Assembly: GCA_017979445.1 (NCBI GenBank)
Contig: CM030706.1
Span: forward strand, 12,634,967 to 12,698,966
Reading direction: 5' to 3'
Length of the DNA: 64,000 nt
From: Akebia trifoliata
Lineage: Eukaryota; Streptophyta; Magnoliopsida; Ranunculales; Lardizabalaceae
The position numbers and the translations under genes were made by a program. Position 1 is the stretch's first letter, and every line of letters starts with the position of its first letter. This document shows positions 1-41,903 of this stretch, one piece after another. The notes under the pieces were generated by a model. It did no database searches and was not told the DNA's origin. It saw nothing but the letters and a program-made list of their open reading frames with translations.

Positions 1-169
1 TGTTTGTTCCCCGTAAGGTCCTTTCTGCTCCTTTGGCCCACTCCTTGCTGTAAAGACATAAGCCAGGTGCTTGACTCTTCTTTTCTTAATCCTCTCACTG
101 GCCCTACTCTGCCCTGACTTTCCACTCTCCTCTCTAAAGATGACATGTATCACTGCTACCTTTCAATAG

Positions 170-1160
170 GTGGTTAATCAGCCATATGATTCATGTCTCG
201 AGGTAGGTCTTTTCTTTGCCTTATGGGTAGATCTTTCAACCTGCCTTGCTCTACCAACCTTTGCAGGAATCTTCTTAAGACTTGGCATCTATTGGTGGTA
301 TGTGCCCACACCTTGTAATACTTACAGTATCTTGTATCGTAGTTTATCTGATCTTGAGAAAGTGGTGCAGGTCATTCGAAATACGGTTTGTGTGCGATGA
401 GTGGCAAGATCTCGTTGGAAGGCATAACAAAATATGTTCCTCATCTTCTCCCCTTCCCATTTTGCTCAAACGGCCTCTTCCTGCTCTACTGCTATGGTTG
501 ATGCTGCTTACTAGGCTTCTTCACACTATGTATCACCTTATTTTTCCCAGTGGATCTCTGAGGGTCATCCTTTAAGTGAATGTACTTTTTCATTCTTTCA
601 AACAACTTGCTTAGAGTTTCCAATTTCTTTTTCATAAGGGACCTATACAACCCCGAGTCAGATGGTAAAGAATTTTTGAACGCCACTACAGCCGTTCTCT
701 CATCACAACTCTTTAGGGATATTGCTTCCTCTCTAAATCTCTTTGTGAACTCTCTGAGGCTCTTCTCAGATCAGAACCTCATGCTGAGCAGAGCGTCGAC
801 TTCCCCACCATTTTTCTTGTTGTCGATGTATCGTGTTACAAAGGCAGTACAGAGTTCGTCGAATGAAGTTATGGATCTGTATGGAAACTTGTCGAACCAC
901 GTCAGCACGTTTCCCTACAAACTCGAGGGAAACAATCTGCACATCGACCCTTCCTTCTTCTCCCACAACACGAGCATCTGTCGGAAGTGGAAAAGATGTT
1001 TCACTGGGTCTCTTGTCCTTGAATAAAGGGTGAAACATGGTGGCACAAACTTCTTCGGGATTTCTTCGACTAAAATTTCTACTGTAAATGGAAAGTTCTG
1101 AATTCCCTGAATAGCTTTCGCCACTACCATGCCTACGTCAGCACTTTTCATCATCTTTTT
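170..1160 (-). pseudogene. Ty3/gypsy gag remnant
   Basis: Capsid (gag) region of a Ty3/gypsy LTR retrotransposon, read on the minus strand from about 1160 down to 170. Seen: an N-terminal stretch ending in PFTVEILVEEIPKKFVPP followed by FTLYSRTRDPVKHLFHFRQM, which has the layout of the plant gypsy gag core (EIP..FVPP..T.Y....DP..H...FR). Then come CRLFPSSL, a WFDKFP motif, LREFTKRF, AVVAFKNSLP and a C-terminal YCKYYKVWAHTTNRC with the zinc-knuckle-like spacing of this family. The frame is broken by at least one stop near 780 and by shifts near 430-490, so no intact protein is made. The upstream primer-binding site and LTR lie at higher coordinates, as expected for minus-strand orientation. 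The remainder (pol) would lie left of the window. Family assignment is by motif recall; the Tat-like lineage is a guess. Confidence 0.75.
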
Positions 1161-1394
1161 CTCCTTCCTAATCTTGTTCGTCGACTACTGGTTATGAGAC
1201 GCTAACTCAAATGTCGGTTCTACCCAACTAAGTTATCCATCTTTTTCTACATCTTCTCATGTTGTTTTCTCATGGCATCTAATATCGTCAAGAGTTGTAC
1301 ATCTACGACTGGAGCTACTGGTGGGGGGTGCATTGACTTCATTCGTTCTTGTAGATTTCACCTTTATTTCAATTGAAATCAATCTGCTACTGGT

Positions 1395-1413
1395 GTTCCC
1401 ACTGATGATGCCA
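1395..1413 (-). other. Degenerate primer-binding site of the gypsy element
   Basis: The minus strand reads TGGCATCATCAGTGGGAAC. This resembles the TGGCGCCGTCTGTGGGAAC site seen just inside the 5' LTR of many plant gypsy elements, and it lies between the putative LTR and gag, where it should be. About four positions differ, consistent with an old copy. Confidence 0.5.
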
Positions 1414-1980
1414 GTTCTGTGTAGTCAGAATCCGGTGAACGACTCTGATGAATCCAATCGCACTGATCTGAAGTTGTTCCTAGCACCTCCTTCTTGTGGC
1501 GGCATGGTACCTACCAAAATCTCTCTGATGCTCAAGTTAGAGAAGTAGAGGAATAGTCTCAGTAAAAATTGGTTAGCCTCAAATTCCTCCCCCTATATAT
1601 ATATATCCATCTCAATAGTGTTTATTGTGTTATTTATCCCCCTAGCTGTCCATAAGGTTTTCCCCTTCTATAGGCTATAGTCATGGGATCTCTACTGACT
1701 CTACGGAGTTGTTTACTTAATCGGGATTTCTTGAATTGATCGTAGTTAACTGCAGAGATCTCTTCCAGGATCTTTAAGATTGACGTGCACGTATCAGTCT
1801 TACGATTTTCTTATGACCTGGCCTGTCCTACTTGGCAGACTTGGCCCTGCTTATTGTTATGTTGCCTTGCCAACCAGACCATGGAGGTATCTGTTCTGAC
1901 CTACCCTTCTTGCAAGGTAGCTCCTCGTATGCTAGTCCATGCATGGTACCACCCAGCCGGTGTGGAAACATATACGGCTT
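1414..1980 (-). repeat. Probable 5' LTR of the gypsy element
   Basis: Sequence directly upstream (minus strand) of the primer-binding site. It contains a TATA-like run at about 1594-1604, followed by CTCTACTTCTCTAACTTGAG, which matches the usual start of the R region in plant gypsy LTRs, and it ends in ACTACACA beside the primer-binding site. The outer boundary cannot be placed and no target duplication was found. 1160-1395 is leader sequence with no usable ORF. Confidence 0.45.
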
Positions 1981-1984
1981 AAAT

Positions 1985-2720
1985 TAATACACAATTATTT
2001 TCATTTACAAGAAGCATAAAGAAATACAGTCATACTAAAAATATTAACATGTCATAATTTAAATAGTTTGTATGATAGATTCCAATTTAATAAAAATAAA
2101 AATAAAGCATGAATAAAATAAATGTAAACAGTGGTAGAGTAATCGTTAAGAGTGTTGAAAACCATGATTGGACACCTCTTAGTCAGGATCCAAATATGTT
2201 CCAGACTTTACCAATGTGGAATCCCGTTGTTAGTTCCTAATTTTGTGGTCGGTTATTGTACCTATCACACTTATGTGACCATTTATCTAGTTCAGGTTGG
2301 TCGTTTTCTATGACTATAAGGTACAGGTCCTTTCACTAATTTTCAATATGTTTAACTACTCTACAATATTAATGATCATTGACTAATCATCATTATCAAA
2401 GCCTATCAGGCGAACATATGGCTATCCAATTTTGAAAACATAAAGTATAAAAGTATGTGGAATGGATATCTAATTTCCTACCATACAACAGTCCAACCCA
2501 TAAAAATAAAACAATTCACATCACCTCGCGGTAATAGAATCATAAATAAAAATGCAAACATCGTCTTATGATAATAAAAAGTAAAATTTACCCCTGGATA
2601 TCCACTCACCACCACACCAAACAAATAGAGTTTACACTGTCATTTTAAAATCAAGGACATCGCATCCATAATGCGATCCTTCAAAATTTGGACAGTTTCC
2701 ATTATTTTTGCAAAATTTAA
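1985..2720 (-). repeat. LTR fragment of the long gypsy LTR family
   Basis: A diverged minus-strand piece of the LTR family found at 9.9, 41.9, 50.2, 53.5, 55.9 and 60.6 kb. The best-conserved part, 2130-2450, matches 53925-54240 with the shared phrases gtggtagagtaa, ttagttcctaattttgtggt, gaccatttatc and gatcattgactaatcatc. Both ends of the LTR are missing or unrecognisable. It abuts the gypsy LTR on its left. Confidence 0.6.
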
Positions 2721-2949
2721 AAGCCATTTTCTCATTCTTCATTTAAACCATTCATTTCAAAACGAAATGTTCCATTCGAATTTGATTTACAATGTGGGGC
2801 ATCAAACAAGTCAAAACATAAAACCTCACTAGCCAAGGTGGGGCCTTCACCACGCAGCGTGAAGTACCCACCATGTCCCGATCAAATTTTAACCTAGAGG
2901 GGTGAAAATGTTTGGGCAAGCTTGGAATCTCATTGACAACGTCTTGAAA

Positions 2950-5900
2950 AATTATTAGGGGATTTCTGAGAATGGGGAGTCGCAACTAGTTTAGGTCTAG
3001 GAACTATAGATAACTCCAATATGGAATTAAGCCAATAAACAAATAAGAGAAATGGACAAAGGATCGAGTTACGAGTTTCGAGTTTCGAGTTTCGAAAGGT
3101 GTTAGGCACTAAACCGCCCGATCGAGATAATCGATATCTACTACGATTAAAGATTATCCTATGGTCAACAAGTTGAAGACTAGGGTCAAGCTAATACTTG
3201 AAAAGTCACAATTGGGGGATCTATGGTCAAGGTAAAGGTCCAAGAATTCGGACCCAAACATCATCATCAATTTATACAAAGTTGGTAAATCGAATCTTAT
3301 GACTATGATTCCACGACAAATTCATCACAATTTACATTAGGGAATCCCAAAAAAACCTTAATTTCCGATTAACAGCAAGATCCACGTGGCTTGCATTGAT
3401 AAATTGATTTGCGCTTAGTGAATTTTGAGAAAGATGAGATCAATTTATGCACCAAGTGCATGAAGATCAATAGGTCAACTCACTAGCCAATTTTATGAAA
3501 ACAAAATTTTATTTTATGGGCCACATGCACAAAATTCAACGAGTCGACTTGTGTGTTATTTTTTGGAAATCAAAATCATTGCAATCTTTCTAAATGCACC
3601 AAATTAATGAGTTTTCTCACTGATTAGCTTTACAAAGAGAACATTGTTTGAGAAGTCTCCCCATGTACTAAAATCTAAGGTTAATCGCGTGTTAGTTTTA
3701 CGAAAAAAAAAATATTTATTTTAAGACCTCCACGTGGACTAAAACCAGCGTCAATTCATTAGCCATCTAAATGGAAATTATTCCAATTAAATTCATCTGA
3801 AATAGCCTCCAAAACCAACGAATTGATTCGAGACATAATCTAATGGATATTTCATATGGTTGCATTGGAGTAAATACCCACATAAAATAATGTTCCAATT
3901 CGTAAACCTCGATGATTTTTAGCGACCTAGGAACAGCCAAGGTATAAAACGAAGTACTCAACCCTCGCATGATTTGTTCTCAATTGCACCTACCAAAAAA
4001 TAAAAATGATTAATAATTTTATAATAAGATACAAAGAACTAAATCTCACCTTCATTCAGATTGCGTATATCAACTATATGGTAAAACGTGACTACCAAGA
4101 TTCCTTCAAAAATTTAAAGTCGAATGCTTCATTTCTATTATGAGAATAAGTCCAACAGAGATGAAAGAGTTGAGAATAGAGACCGAGATGGTGATAGGGT
4201 GAGGCCGAATAGAATGAGGAGAGAGAAGAAAAAGTTGAGAGTAAGAAGATGGTAGCTATTATGGCTATTGTAATGGCTTATCCAAGAATGAAATAAAGCA
4301 AGATGGGGAGTTACGGCCATGGCTAGATCAATCGAGAGAGCAAGAGAGGGACTAAGAGAAGGGGGCAAGAGAAGGTGTGCATGACTGCTATCAAGGATGG
4401 GGGTTGTTGTGGGGTGTTGGGTATTTGAGGTGTGAGGCTGAATAGAGGTGAAAGTGTTGTGGTGTTGAGGTGTGAGAGAGATGGAAATGGATAGAAGGAA
4501 GAGATATGGGTGAAACTGACGTGGTTGTTGCCATAGCTGAACCAAGAGGAGAAAGAAAATAGAGAATAGAAGGGAGTGAAGCTAAGATGGTTGCTGCCAT
4601 GGCTAAACTGAGAAGGAACAAGAAGAGGGAGAAGAGATGGGGTGAAGCTGAGAAGCTATACAGGAGAGTGTGAGGCTGAGAGAGAGGTGAGGTTGAGAAA
4701 AATGAGAGAAAGAAAAAAGAAAAGGAGGGAGAGGGAGAGAATGTTGTTAAGAAGGGATGAAGAGAGGCCGAAAGGTCTGTGTTAATGGTGTGAGATTTAT
4801 AACAAACAAAGTATTTTATTCACATAACTATTAGTCTATAATTTTCAAAATAAAAAATCATTCATATATCTCAAGAAATCTATTCATGTTCTTAAAAATC
4901 AAAACTTTAGGGTACTTACCTTGTGCCATAAATCAAATCAATGATCCAAATATAGTTGAAGTTGTGTCTTTCATAATCCACGGGCCAATGATCTGATATA
5001 TGCAAATCCCCAATCGTGAACCTTTGTCTATGTGTTCTTCAATTTTTCAAACTCACCTTCTCTCTCCTTTCTATATAGGATCAACTAGAGTTCTAGTGAT
5101 TGATGGAGATCATCATGATTCAAAATCTTATGTATATGCATGTCTCTCTTTTATTATGGGATGTCGATCCAATGAATTCCCATTCTTTCTATTTTCTTCT
5201 TTTTCCTTGTTTCCTTTTGTTGGCTAATCCATTGAGGAGGGTTCATCACATTTGTATGATGTGGAGAATGGATGGGGTGATCCCATACTTCTCATGTGCT
5301 TTTGGTGTGCTTGATGATTGGTTGATTTAAAGATCAATTGATATGATGATCAGTTTAGTATATTAAAAAAATTAAATTGAACAAAATTCCTATGTTAATT
5401 GGTTTGATTGATTATTTAAGTTTGATCGGGGCTTTAGTTCACTTAATTGGTCAATGATCAATGGTTGAATTTTGTTGCTCGACGATTTAGAGACTTGATT
5501 CATGGTTATCGATTGGATTGATTGGTTTAAAATTTAGATCGGTTGTCTAAGTTGTGCGATTGGCTCGGATTTTAATGGTTGGGTATTTTTAATGGTTGTT
5601 AATTTTAACTGGAATTTTAATTTCATTTTAAGGTTCTAATGTTTGAATAAATGTTTCAATTTCTCGATTTTTGTTACTTTGTGTGGTCACATGTCGTCAT
5701 TTTATGTGAAAATTTATTATTTTATGTGGCAATGGATGTCATTCCACGTAGTGGCAATCGTCATTTTATGTGAAATTTTATCGTCCTAAGCATAAGGATT
5801 TTTAGATTTTTCTCGATATACGTAAATATTGGCAAAAATTTAGTTTTGTTTCAAAGTCACGTTTTCCTATTGAAATGAAATTTCTAAGTGAGGGTTGAAT

Positions 5901-6230
5901 ACAGGGTATTTTGATCATTTTGTCAATTTTTATGAATTTCTTCGTGTGGCTTCCTCTGGTTTCAATGTGATTATTTCTAAGTATTGAACTCCTATTTTCC
6001 CAGTGTGGTAATCCTAAGAGTATGTACTTATTAAATTAAGTATAGAATGTGACGATCCTAAGCGTGAATAATTTCTACACCGAACCTGCAAATAAAAAAT
6101 CGTGAAAAATTAAGGAATGATTTCTTACAAGCTTTCAGCTTTTTGTATATTTTGCGCTTATCATTAGAAACCCACAACAACCGGGTGATGGATTGTCAGA
6201 TCAGGCGGATGCAAAATGGGGTGTCTATAC
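2950..6230 (-). repeat. Possible old LTR-type repeat
   Basis: No gene is visible here. Its left edge (GGGGAGTCGCAACTAG at 2972, then GTTAGGCACTAAACCGCCCG near 3100) is also found in similar form at 62767 and 62888. On the minus strand its right edge reads TATAGACACCCCATTTTGC (near 6229), like the TGTAGACACCCC start of many plant LTRs. A single 3.3-kb LTR is possible but unproven, and no target duplication was found. 3130-4130 and 4790-6200 are AT-rich sequence with many stops; 5650-5800 has a short internal repeat of gtcattttatgtgaaa. Confidence 0.35.
4140..4790. repeat. Purine-rich imperfect tandem repeat
   Basis: The plus strand is dominated by A and G, with imperfect units such as gaagctaagatggttgctgc and gaaactgacgtggttgttgc about 85 bp apart, plus weaker copies near 4250. 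Minus-strand reading frames through it are an effect of the skewed composition (Ser/Thr/Leu/His-rich, no recognised domain). Confidence 0.6.
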
Positions 6231-6239
6231 TCAGTAATT

Positions 6240-6846
6240 TGCAATGGTCTAATTAGATTCAATGCAAACGGGGCTTAGTCAATGCAAGAGAGGAAGGTCA
6301 ATATATGAGCTAGCTCGACCAGCCCTTGATCCTATCCCTTGAGAAGCTTTTTTGTTTTTCAGTAGAGATGAAAGGAGAGTAAACAGTCATTAAATCGAGT
6401 ATTCTAATCATGGATTTCGAAAAAGTTCATATATTTACCTAATTTAATATAAACTTAATAGTTTTTTTTATTCAAAAATTGTATGCATAAAACCTACGAC
6501 TATCAGAAGGATTTTGAGATTTCCTACCTTAGATCTACGTTGAGCAATCCCCGAAGAACACAGAAATCTGATTTGTTGCAAAGTTTCCCTCTTTGGAGTG
6601 ATTGAAAATCCTAACTTTTCAGTTCTCCTCAAAGCTTACGATAAGTCGGACGATTTATTTTCCTACGACGAACCCTAAAAGAGACTTTGGGTGGATGGAA
6701 ATTGGATTGAAAGGTTAAAGGAGGCTAGGGTTTTTGTCTGGGATTTCTTTCATAAATGAGATTACATGAGAATAGAAAAATCTATAATTTTTTCTTAGGT
6801 TTAGTATTAATAATGTCCCAAGGACGTACGGTCATTAACATAATTG

Positions 6847-6879
<33 letters not shown>

Positions 6880-8690
6880 GGTCTATGTCCCGAACTTCGA
6901 TTTTCACGATTTTATAGTCTATTTGATTCATTTTTTTGTGCAGATCTAATGGTCTAGTCGGATTTATTATAATCAAATTTTAAAAAATATTTCTATTTGC
7001 TTAACCTATGAATTTTCTCAAGATATGCATTAAAAAAATGGGGCATTATAGATCCTCTCTCCAGTAAAGTCGTCAAAATGGTCAACTAAGATTACCTAGC
7101 TAGATTTAGGGGTTTGACTAAAATTCAATGCTTTATAAACCCAACACGTGACCTTGAAAAGCATTGTTGGGTTGGGAAAAAGACAAGACAGCACCATTGG
7201 TTCGTTACAGGTAGAGGTGAAATTTGGTGGTGGCGAAGAAGAGATGAGAGTAGCAGGTAGAAAGAGTGGCCCCTCTCTCTTTGCTTGTTTGGGCCACGGA
7301 TGCTAGCCTAGGTGTTGTGTCAGGTAGGCAAGGTTGATCTCCAAGGCTAACACCCTTTATGTCGTTAGTGACAACAGAGGGTCATCCTATGACAAAATAA
7401 AAAACCTTCTTTAGGATTGAGTAAAAGGTAGTGTCAACGAGACTAACACATTCCCGCTATGATAGCTGGCTTCCCTAGGGATTGATAAAAACGGGTGTCA
7501 GCAGAGAGCTGACACTTCCCTCGAGTCAATTAGTTAAGGTAGTTAATTACTAAATCTCTATTACAACATTTCGGTACTTGCCTACCAATTAGAGCTTCAT
7601 TTGTTTTATTTTAATAAAGAAACAAAATAAAATTTGATTGTTAGAGATTTCCATGGTCATTTTATCTTAAGTTCTAAGGGTATTGCTTCTTGTATGACAA
7701 AACCTCTTTTAAACCCTTGTTGAAACCTTCTTGGATGCAAATAAGAAAGAAGAAATGAAATTAGTTAGTTGGTAGGTGAAAAGAGGACAAGAATGCGGTT
7801 CAGTAGAGGTGGTGAGTTGAGATGGGAGGAATTTAAAGGAGGTGCAAAGAGTATGTAGGTGTAGAGAGTCTCATGGTTCTTTGGTGACTGTCGAGGCCCT
7901 TGAAAACTTTAATTTAAGGCATGTTAACCTACTGACATTCATTCGTGATAAAGAGTCTATTAGGGGCTAATCTTCCTTGGTAATTGGATCGATGGATAGA
8001 GAGAATCTGAGCTTCATTACCAAGCGTGGAATGTAGGGTTCGAGTAGCAGATACTTTAGAAATTTTGGCAATCAGAAGTCAATCCTCCAATATATATTCA
8101 AAAACTATGATACGACGGCCTTCCCTCTTGCTAGAAAATTTAACTGGGTGATAGTAGGGTAATAGAAAGGTATCTTGGGTGATAGATAAGATAGGTTAAC
8201 TTTGCCTATTGTCAAGAGTTGTTGAATAGAAAGGTGAGTCCAACCCAATTGCAAATCATTCCCGACAACTGAGATTTTCTTCTTCAATTTCTTCTTATTT
8301 TTCTTTTTTCTAGTTCATAGATCTGGATTGGGCTCAACAACCAACATACTCGCCTGACACTGTCGTCTCCAAGTCGGGATTTAAAACTCAATGAGTTAAC
8401 TTTGAAACTCATCCAACCCTAGTCATCAATTGACTTGTTAGTGAGTGGTTCTTTTTTTAATAATACCAACTATTAATATAAAATAAGAACTACTGAACAA
8501 AATACAGAAACTACCCAATATCAAACTACTTTAAATGTAAATATCAAAAAGGGGGGGAATCAATCCTGTAAGTTCTATGATAGAATAATTCATCAGTTGT
8601 TTTAACTAGTACTGTGATTGATAATAGGCTGTCAAGTGCAGAATTCCGAATGGGAGAAAAATAAACTCGGATTACAATTTAAAAATATAA
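6240..8690. other. Unannotated stretch with a poly(T) run
   Basis: No gene or full element recognised. It contains an uninterrupted T run of about 29 bases at 6847-6875, which could be the poly(A) tail of a minus-strand retroposon. At 7016-7050 the minus strand (TATAATGCCCC...GCATATCTTGAGA) resembles the start of the solo LTR at 9866. The longest frames are short and show no domain. Confidence 0.5.
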
Positions 8691-8699
8691 AATCATCCC

Positions 8700-8970
8700 C
8701 AAAACTGCTCAGAGAAGCGAACAAATCACACTCTTCAGCTCACTGACTTGGATTGCAAAAAAAAAATCCAAATCACCAGCTAATTTCATGAGACATGAGA
8801 AATATTATTCCAAAAAAGAAAAGAGGAAGATGAGCCCTTGAACCCTAAAGATTTTATAGGGTCTTATTATCCTAAGCATGCAATCGCAGGCCTGTCCGTG
8901 AACTCAGCATGCAAAGAAAAATTAGAAAGCTCTCATACTTCGTTAAAGAGATTCACGATGCAGTGTTCAT
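8700..8970 (-). other. EIF2B4: Probable 3' UTR of eIF2B-delta
   Basis: Non-coding sequence downstream of the stop. AATAAG near 8873 and AATAAT near 8805 (minus strand) are plant-like poly(A) signals. The cleavage site cannot be fixed without transcripts. Confidence 0.4.
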
Positions 8971-39173
<30,203 letters not shown>

Positions 39174-39411
39174 TAATGGAGGGGTACCGCTAGGGTTTCG
39201 ATTCTAATATGAAAATGGCATTTTCTTCCATTAAAGCTTCTGGTCTGGAATGTGAAGAGTCCAGGGTTTCGTTTGAGTTGCAAAGAATCTATTCTAAGAG
39301 TGTCGTAGTGTTGCAGAGAAAGCGAGAATCTGAGAAGCAAGGGCTTAAAAGTTGCAGAGTAGAAACCGAAGAACGATGATTCAATGATGGAAAAAAAAAT
39401 ACGTGATAATT
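39174..39411 (-). promoter_or_regulatory. 5' leader and proximal promoter of eIF2B-delta
   Basis: The minus strand carries AAACCCTAG at about 39191-39199 and GAAACCCTGG near 39270. Telomere-box-like AAACCCTA motifs are common near the starts of plant translation genes (established knowledge). No clear TATA box seen. The hAT-like repeat begins at 39412, so the undisturbed upstream region is only about 240 bp. Confidence 0.45.
39190..39231 (-). promoter_or_regulatory. Upstream ORF in the eIF2B-delta leader
   Basis: Thirteen codons (MEENAIFILESKP) plus TAG, ending 16 nt before the main ATG. The stop codon overlaps the telomere-box-like AAACCCTAG. If the leader is transcribed as expected, scanning ribosomes meet this ATG first. 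Its context (TTTAATGG) is as weak or strong as that of the main start (ATTAATGG). Confidence 0.6.
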
Positions 39412-40049
39412 TGGGGTGTCAATCGTTCGGTTCCGGTTCGGTTCGGACTTACGGGTGCAACTTGGTTCGGGTTAGAGCGAAATCAGAATCCAACCGATAA
39501 AAATCGGCTCCATCATATGAGAATCATAACTGAATTGAATTGTTATAGAAGTGATCCAACCGAAACCGACCTTACTTTAATTTGGTTCGGTTCGATTCGG
39601 TTCTATGGGTTGCTAAGAGATTTTCTCATTTCTTTCAAGAGATTTACGATTTGATCATAAATCGTAACCGTAGCCGCAGTGAGAGAGAGAGAGGGGGGAA
39701 CCTGTCACAGGTCACAATCGTAGATCGCAAGACGCAAGACGCAGGTCACAACCGCAGCGAGAGAGAGAGAGAGAGATTTGCCGTTGGCAACAGGTCACAA
39801 AGACGAGACAAGAGAGATATAAGGGTTTTGCTAAAAATTAAAAATCAAATATATATTTAATATTTTATTTTAAATAAATATTGGTTCGATTTTTTATATT
39901 GTTTGAATCGAGAACCGAATCAAATTCATCGATTTTTCATTTTTTTAACCTGAAACCAAACCAGTATAAGTCTAAACCGAACCAAACCAATCTAAATTTC
40001 ATGGTTTGGTTCGATTCTCAGTTTAAACCGAATTAAGTTGCACCCCTAG
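39412..40049. mobile_element. hAT-like non-autonomous repeat upstream of eIF2B-delta
   Basis: Ends are GGGGTGTCAATCGTTCGG and ...AAGTTGCACCCCTA, imperfect inverted copies of the hAT-type start (compare TAGGGGTGGCAAT at 27666). The interior repeats CGGTTCGGTTCGG and its complement CCGAACCAAACC, and contains AG-repeat microsatellites at 39680-39695 and 39758-39776. No transposase and no clear 8-bp duplication. The 40055-40740 stretch carries similar GGTTCCGATTC phrases and may be a second, older copy. Confidence 0.5.
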
Positions 40050-40760
40050 TTAGAGCCATAACCATCATATTAGTTTGATTCAAGCTCTTGTTGGTTGCAG
40101 GTTCGATTTCAAAATAAATGGAATCGAAATCAGAATCACCAACAATCACAGGTACCCATCAGTTCTGATTCTCAAGAATCGAATGACAAAAAAAAGTATT
40201 TTAAATTATTATAAAAACAAATTTCTTTCAAAAATTTAACATATCATCAACAAAATGGTTAACTTAGTTATAATTTGTTATACTTAAGATACGAATTAAT
40301 TATTTTTTTCGAAAATTAATTTTTATCTTTGTTAAAAGTAATAATTTTTTAGAAGAGTAACTCTTTAAAGTTTCAATTGATAATTTATATAAAAATTGAA
40401 GAATTTTATATAACATACATTTATTTTTATTTATTTTTTAAATACCTTAAATCATCTGTAATATGGAAAGAAATGATAAAATAAATCGGTTCCGGGTACC
40501 TACGAGGTACCCATTGGATAGAACCTAACAATTTTGGTTCCTATCTGTTCGATTCCATTTTAGACCCAACTCTAAACGGTTCCAATAAGAAGGGATCTGA
40601 AATTGGAGTATTCGGTTCCGGTTTCGATTAAATGGGTAGTGATAATCTTTATTCCCTTTTTTCATGTCTTTTTCAATTATTGAAAGAGCGGCATTAGCAA
40701 AAATTGGTGTGGCAATAGAAGCTTTCAAAAATCTTAGATTTACCACAATAAAAAATTAAT

Positions 40761-41182
40761 AATGAGATCTGTTATTGGCACCCCCACTTTTACTTATTAT
40801 ACTCCAATTACAAATAAACAAAGGATTTTCCCCCAAAAACATGGGCAACTTATGTCTAAATTCTGATTTTGATACACTATTCATTTTAATTCCCAAAATA
40901 TGCTTTTCCAGTGAATTTGTCACTTTTATAATCAATGAATTTGTTGATAAATTACTAGTGAGATATTAATAGGGCAAAATCGTTGATATTTTATTAACAA
41001 ATTCATAGATTATAAAAGTAACGAATTCACTGTATTGGTATGTTTTGGTAATTAAAATGAATTGTGTATCGAAATCAGAATTTCATCATATTCAACGCAT
41101 GAAATAGAGATTCACTGAATTAAAAAATAAATGAATGGTTGAAAATAAGTAAACATTGGGGTGTCATTAGAAATTATCTCAT
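40761..41182. mobile_element. Foldback MITE
   Basis: The outer ends AATGAGAT..TATTGGCACCCCC and, inverted, AATGAGAT..TAATGACACCCCA match. The inner arms 40860-40951 and 40993-41082 are nearly perfect inverted copies (for example cagtgaatttgtcacttttataatc opposite gattataaaagtaacgaattcactg in shortened form), separated by a 40-bp loop. No ORF. Superfamily not assignable. 41183-41898 holds a repeat shared with 28100-28420 and no gene. Confidence 0.7.
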
Positions 41183-41903
41183 TTTTTTATTAGATTTTTA
41201 TTTTTAGGCTTTGGATTTTATATAAGCCTAATCCTAATTATAAACAACAACTGAAATTATTTGAATGAATTTTATCATGTTTTGTAATATTAAGATAATA
41301 AATTAACCTTTATGATGTTTTGACATTGTTTTTTAATCATTCACTCGGGTATGATCAATAATTTAAGAACTTGGGGTGTAATAAGTAAGGATTTCACCCT
41401 TACTACGGGTCCTTGGACTCACCTTGTGGCATCCAAAAACATAATCCAAAGCTTTCGTGTTGTAGAGAACAAAATTCTGTGAACTTGCTAAAAAAATTTC
41501 AAAACACATTATTTTCTACCATTAATTTTAATTTTAAGCTTGGGAGTTATGGGGTAGGTGAGTAGCCATCCATTTTCAATACCTTGGAACAAGCTCAAAT
41601 GATTTTTATTTATTTTTTAATTTGCTTTTTGGATTTGAGTTTTTTAATGAAATTTATTGGGTTGTGGTGTTGGAGTGGTGACGTGGTAATCCATCTGAGA
41701 AAAACAACCCTTGATAAAGCTTAAAATCTTTACATTCTAATAAAGAAAGTGTTTCACTTATGGCAATGGATACAAAGGGCCAACTTTTTTTAACACTCAA
41801 AAAAGTTACATATGCTACAATAACTAATGTGTTTTTTTAACAAAAATGTCATTCGCTTACATTTCTTTATTAGACATTTCTAAAATATTTTGTAAATTAC
41901 AAC

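Noticed and set aside
4138..4621. Two overlapping minus-strand frames of 135 and 76 codons
   Set aside because: They come from the purine-skewed tandem repeat; low-complexity Ser/His/Leu content and no domain.
6782..6976. Poly-Lys frame on the minus strand
   Set aside because: Translation of the T run only.
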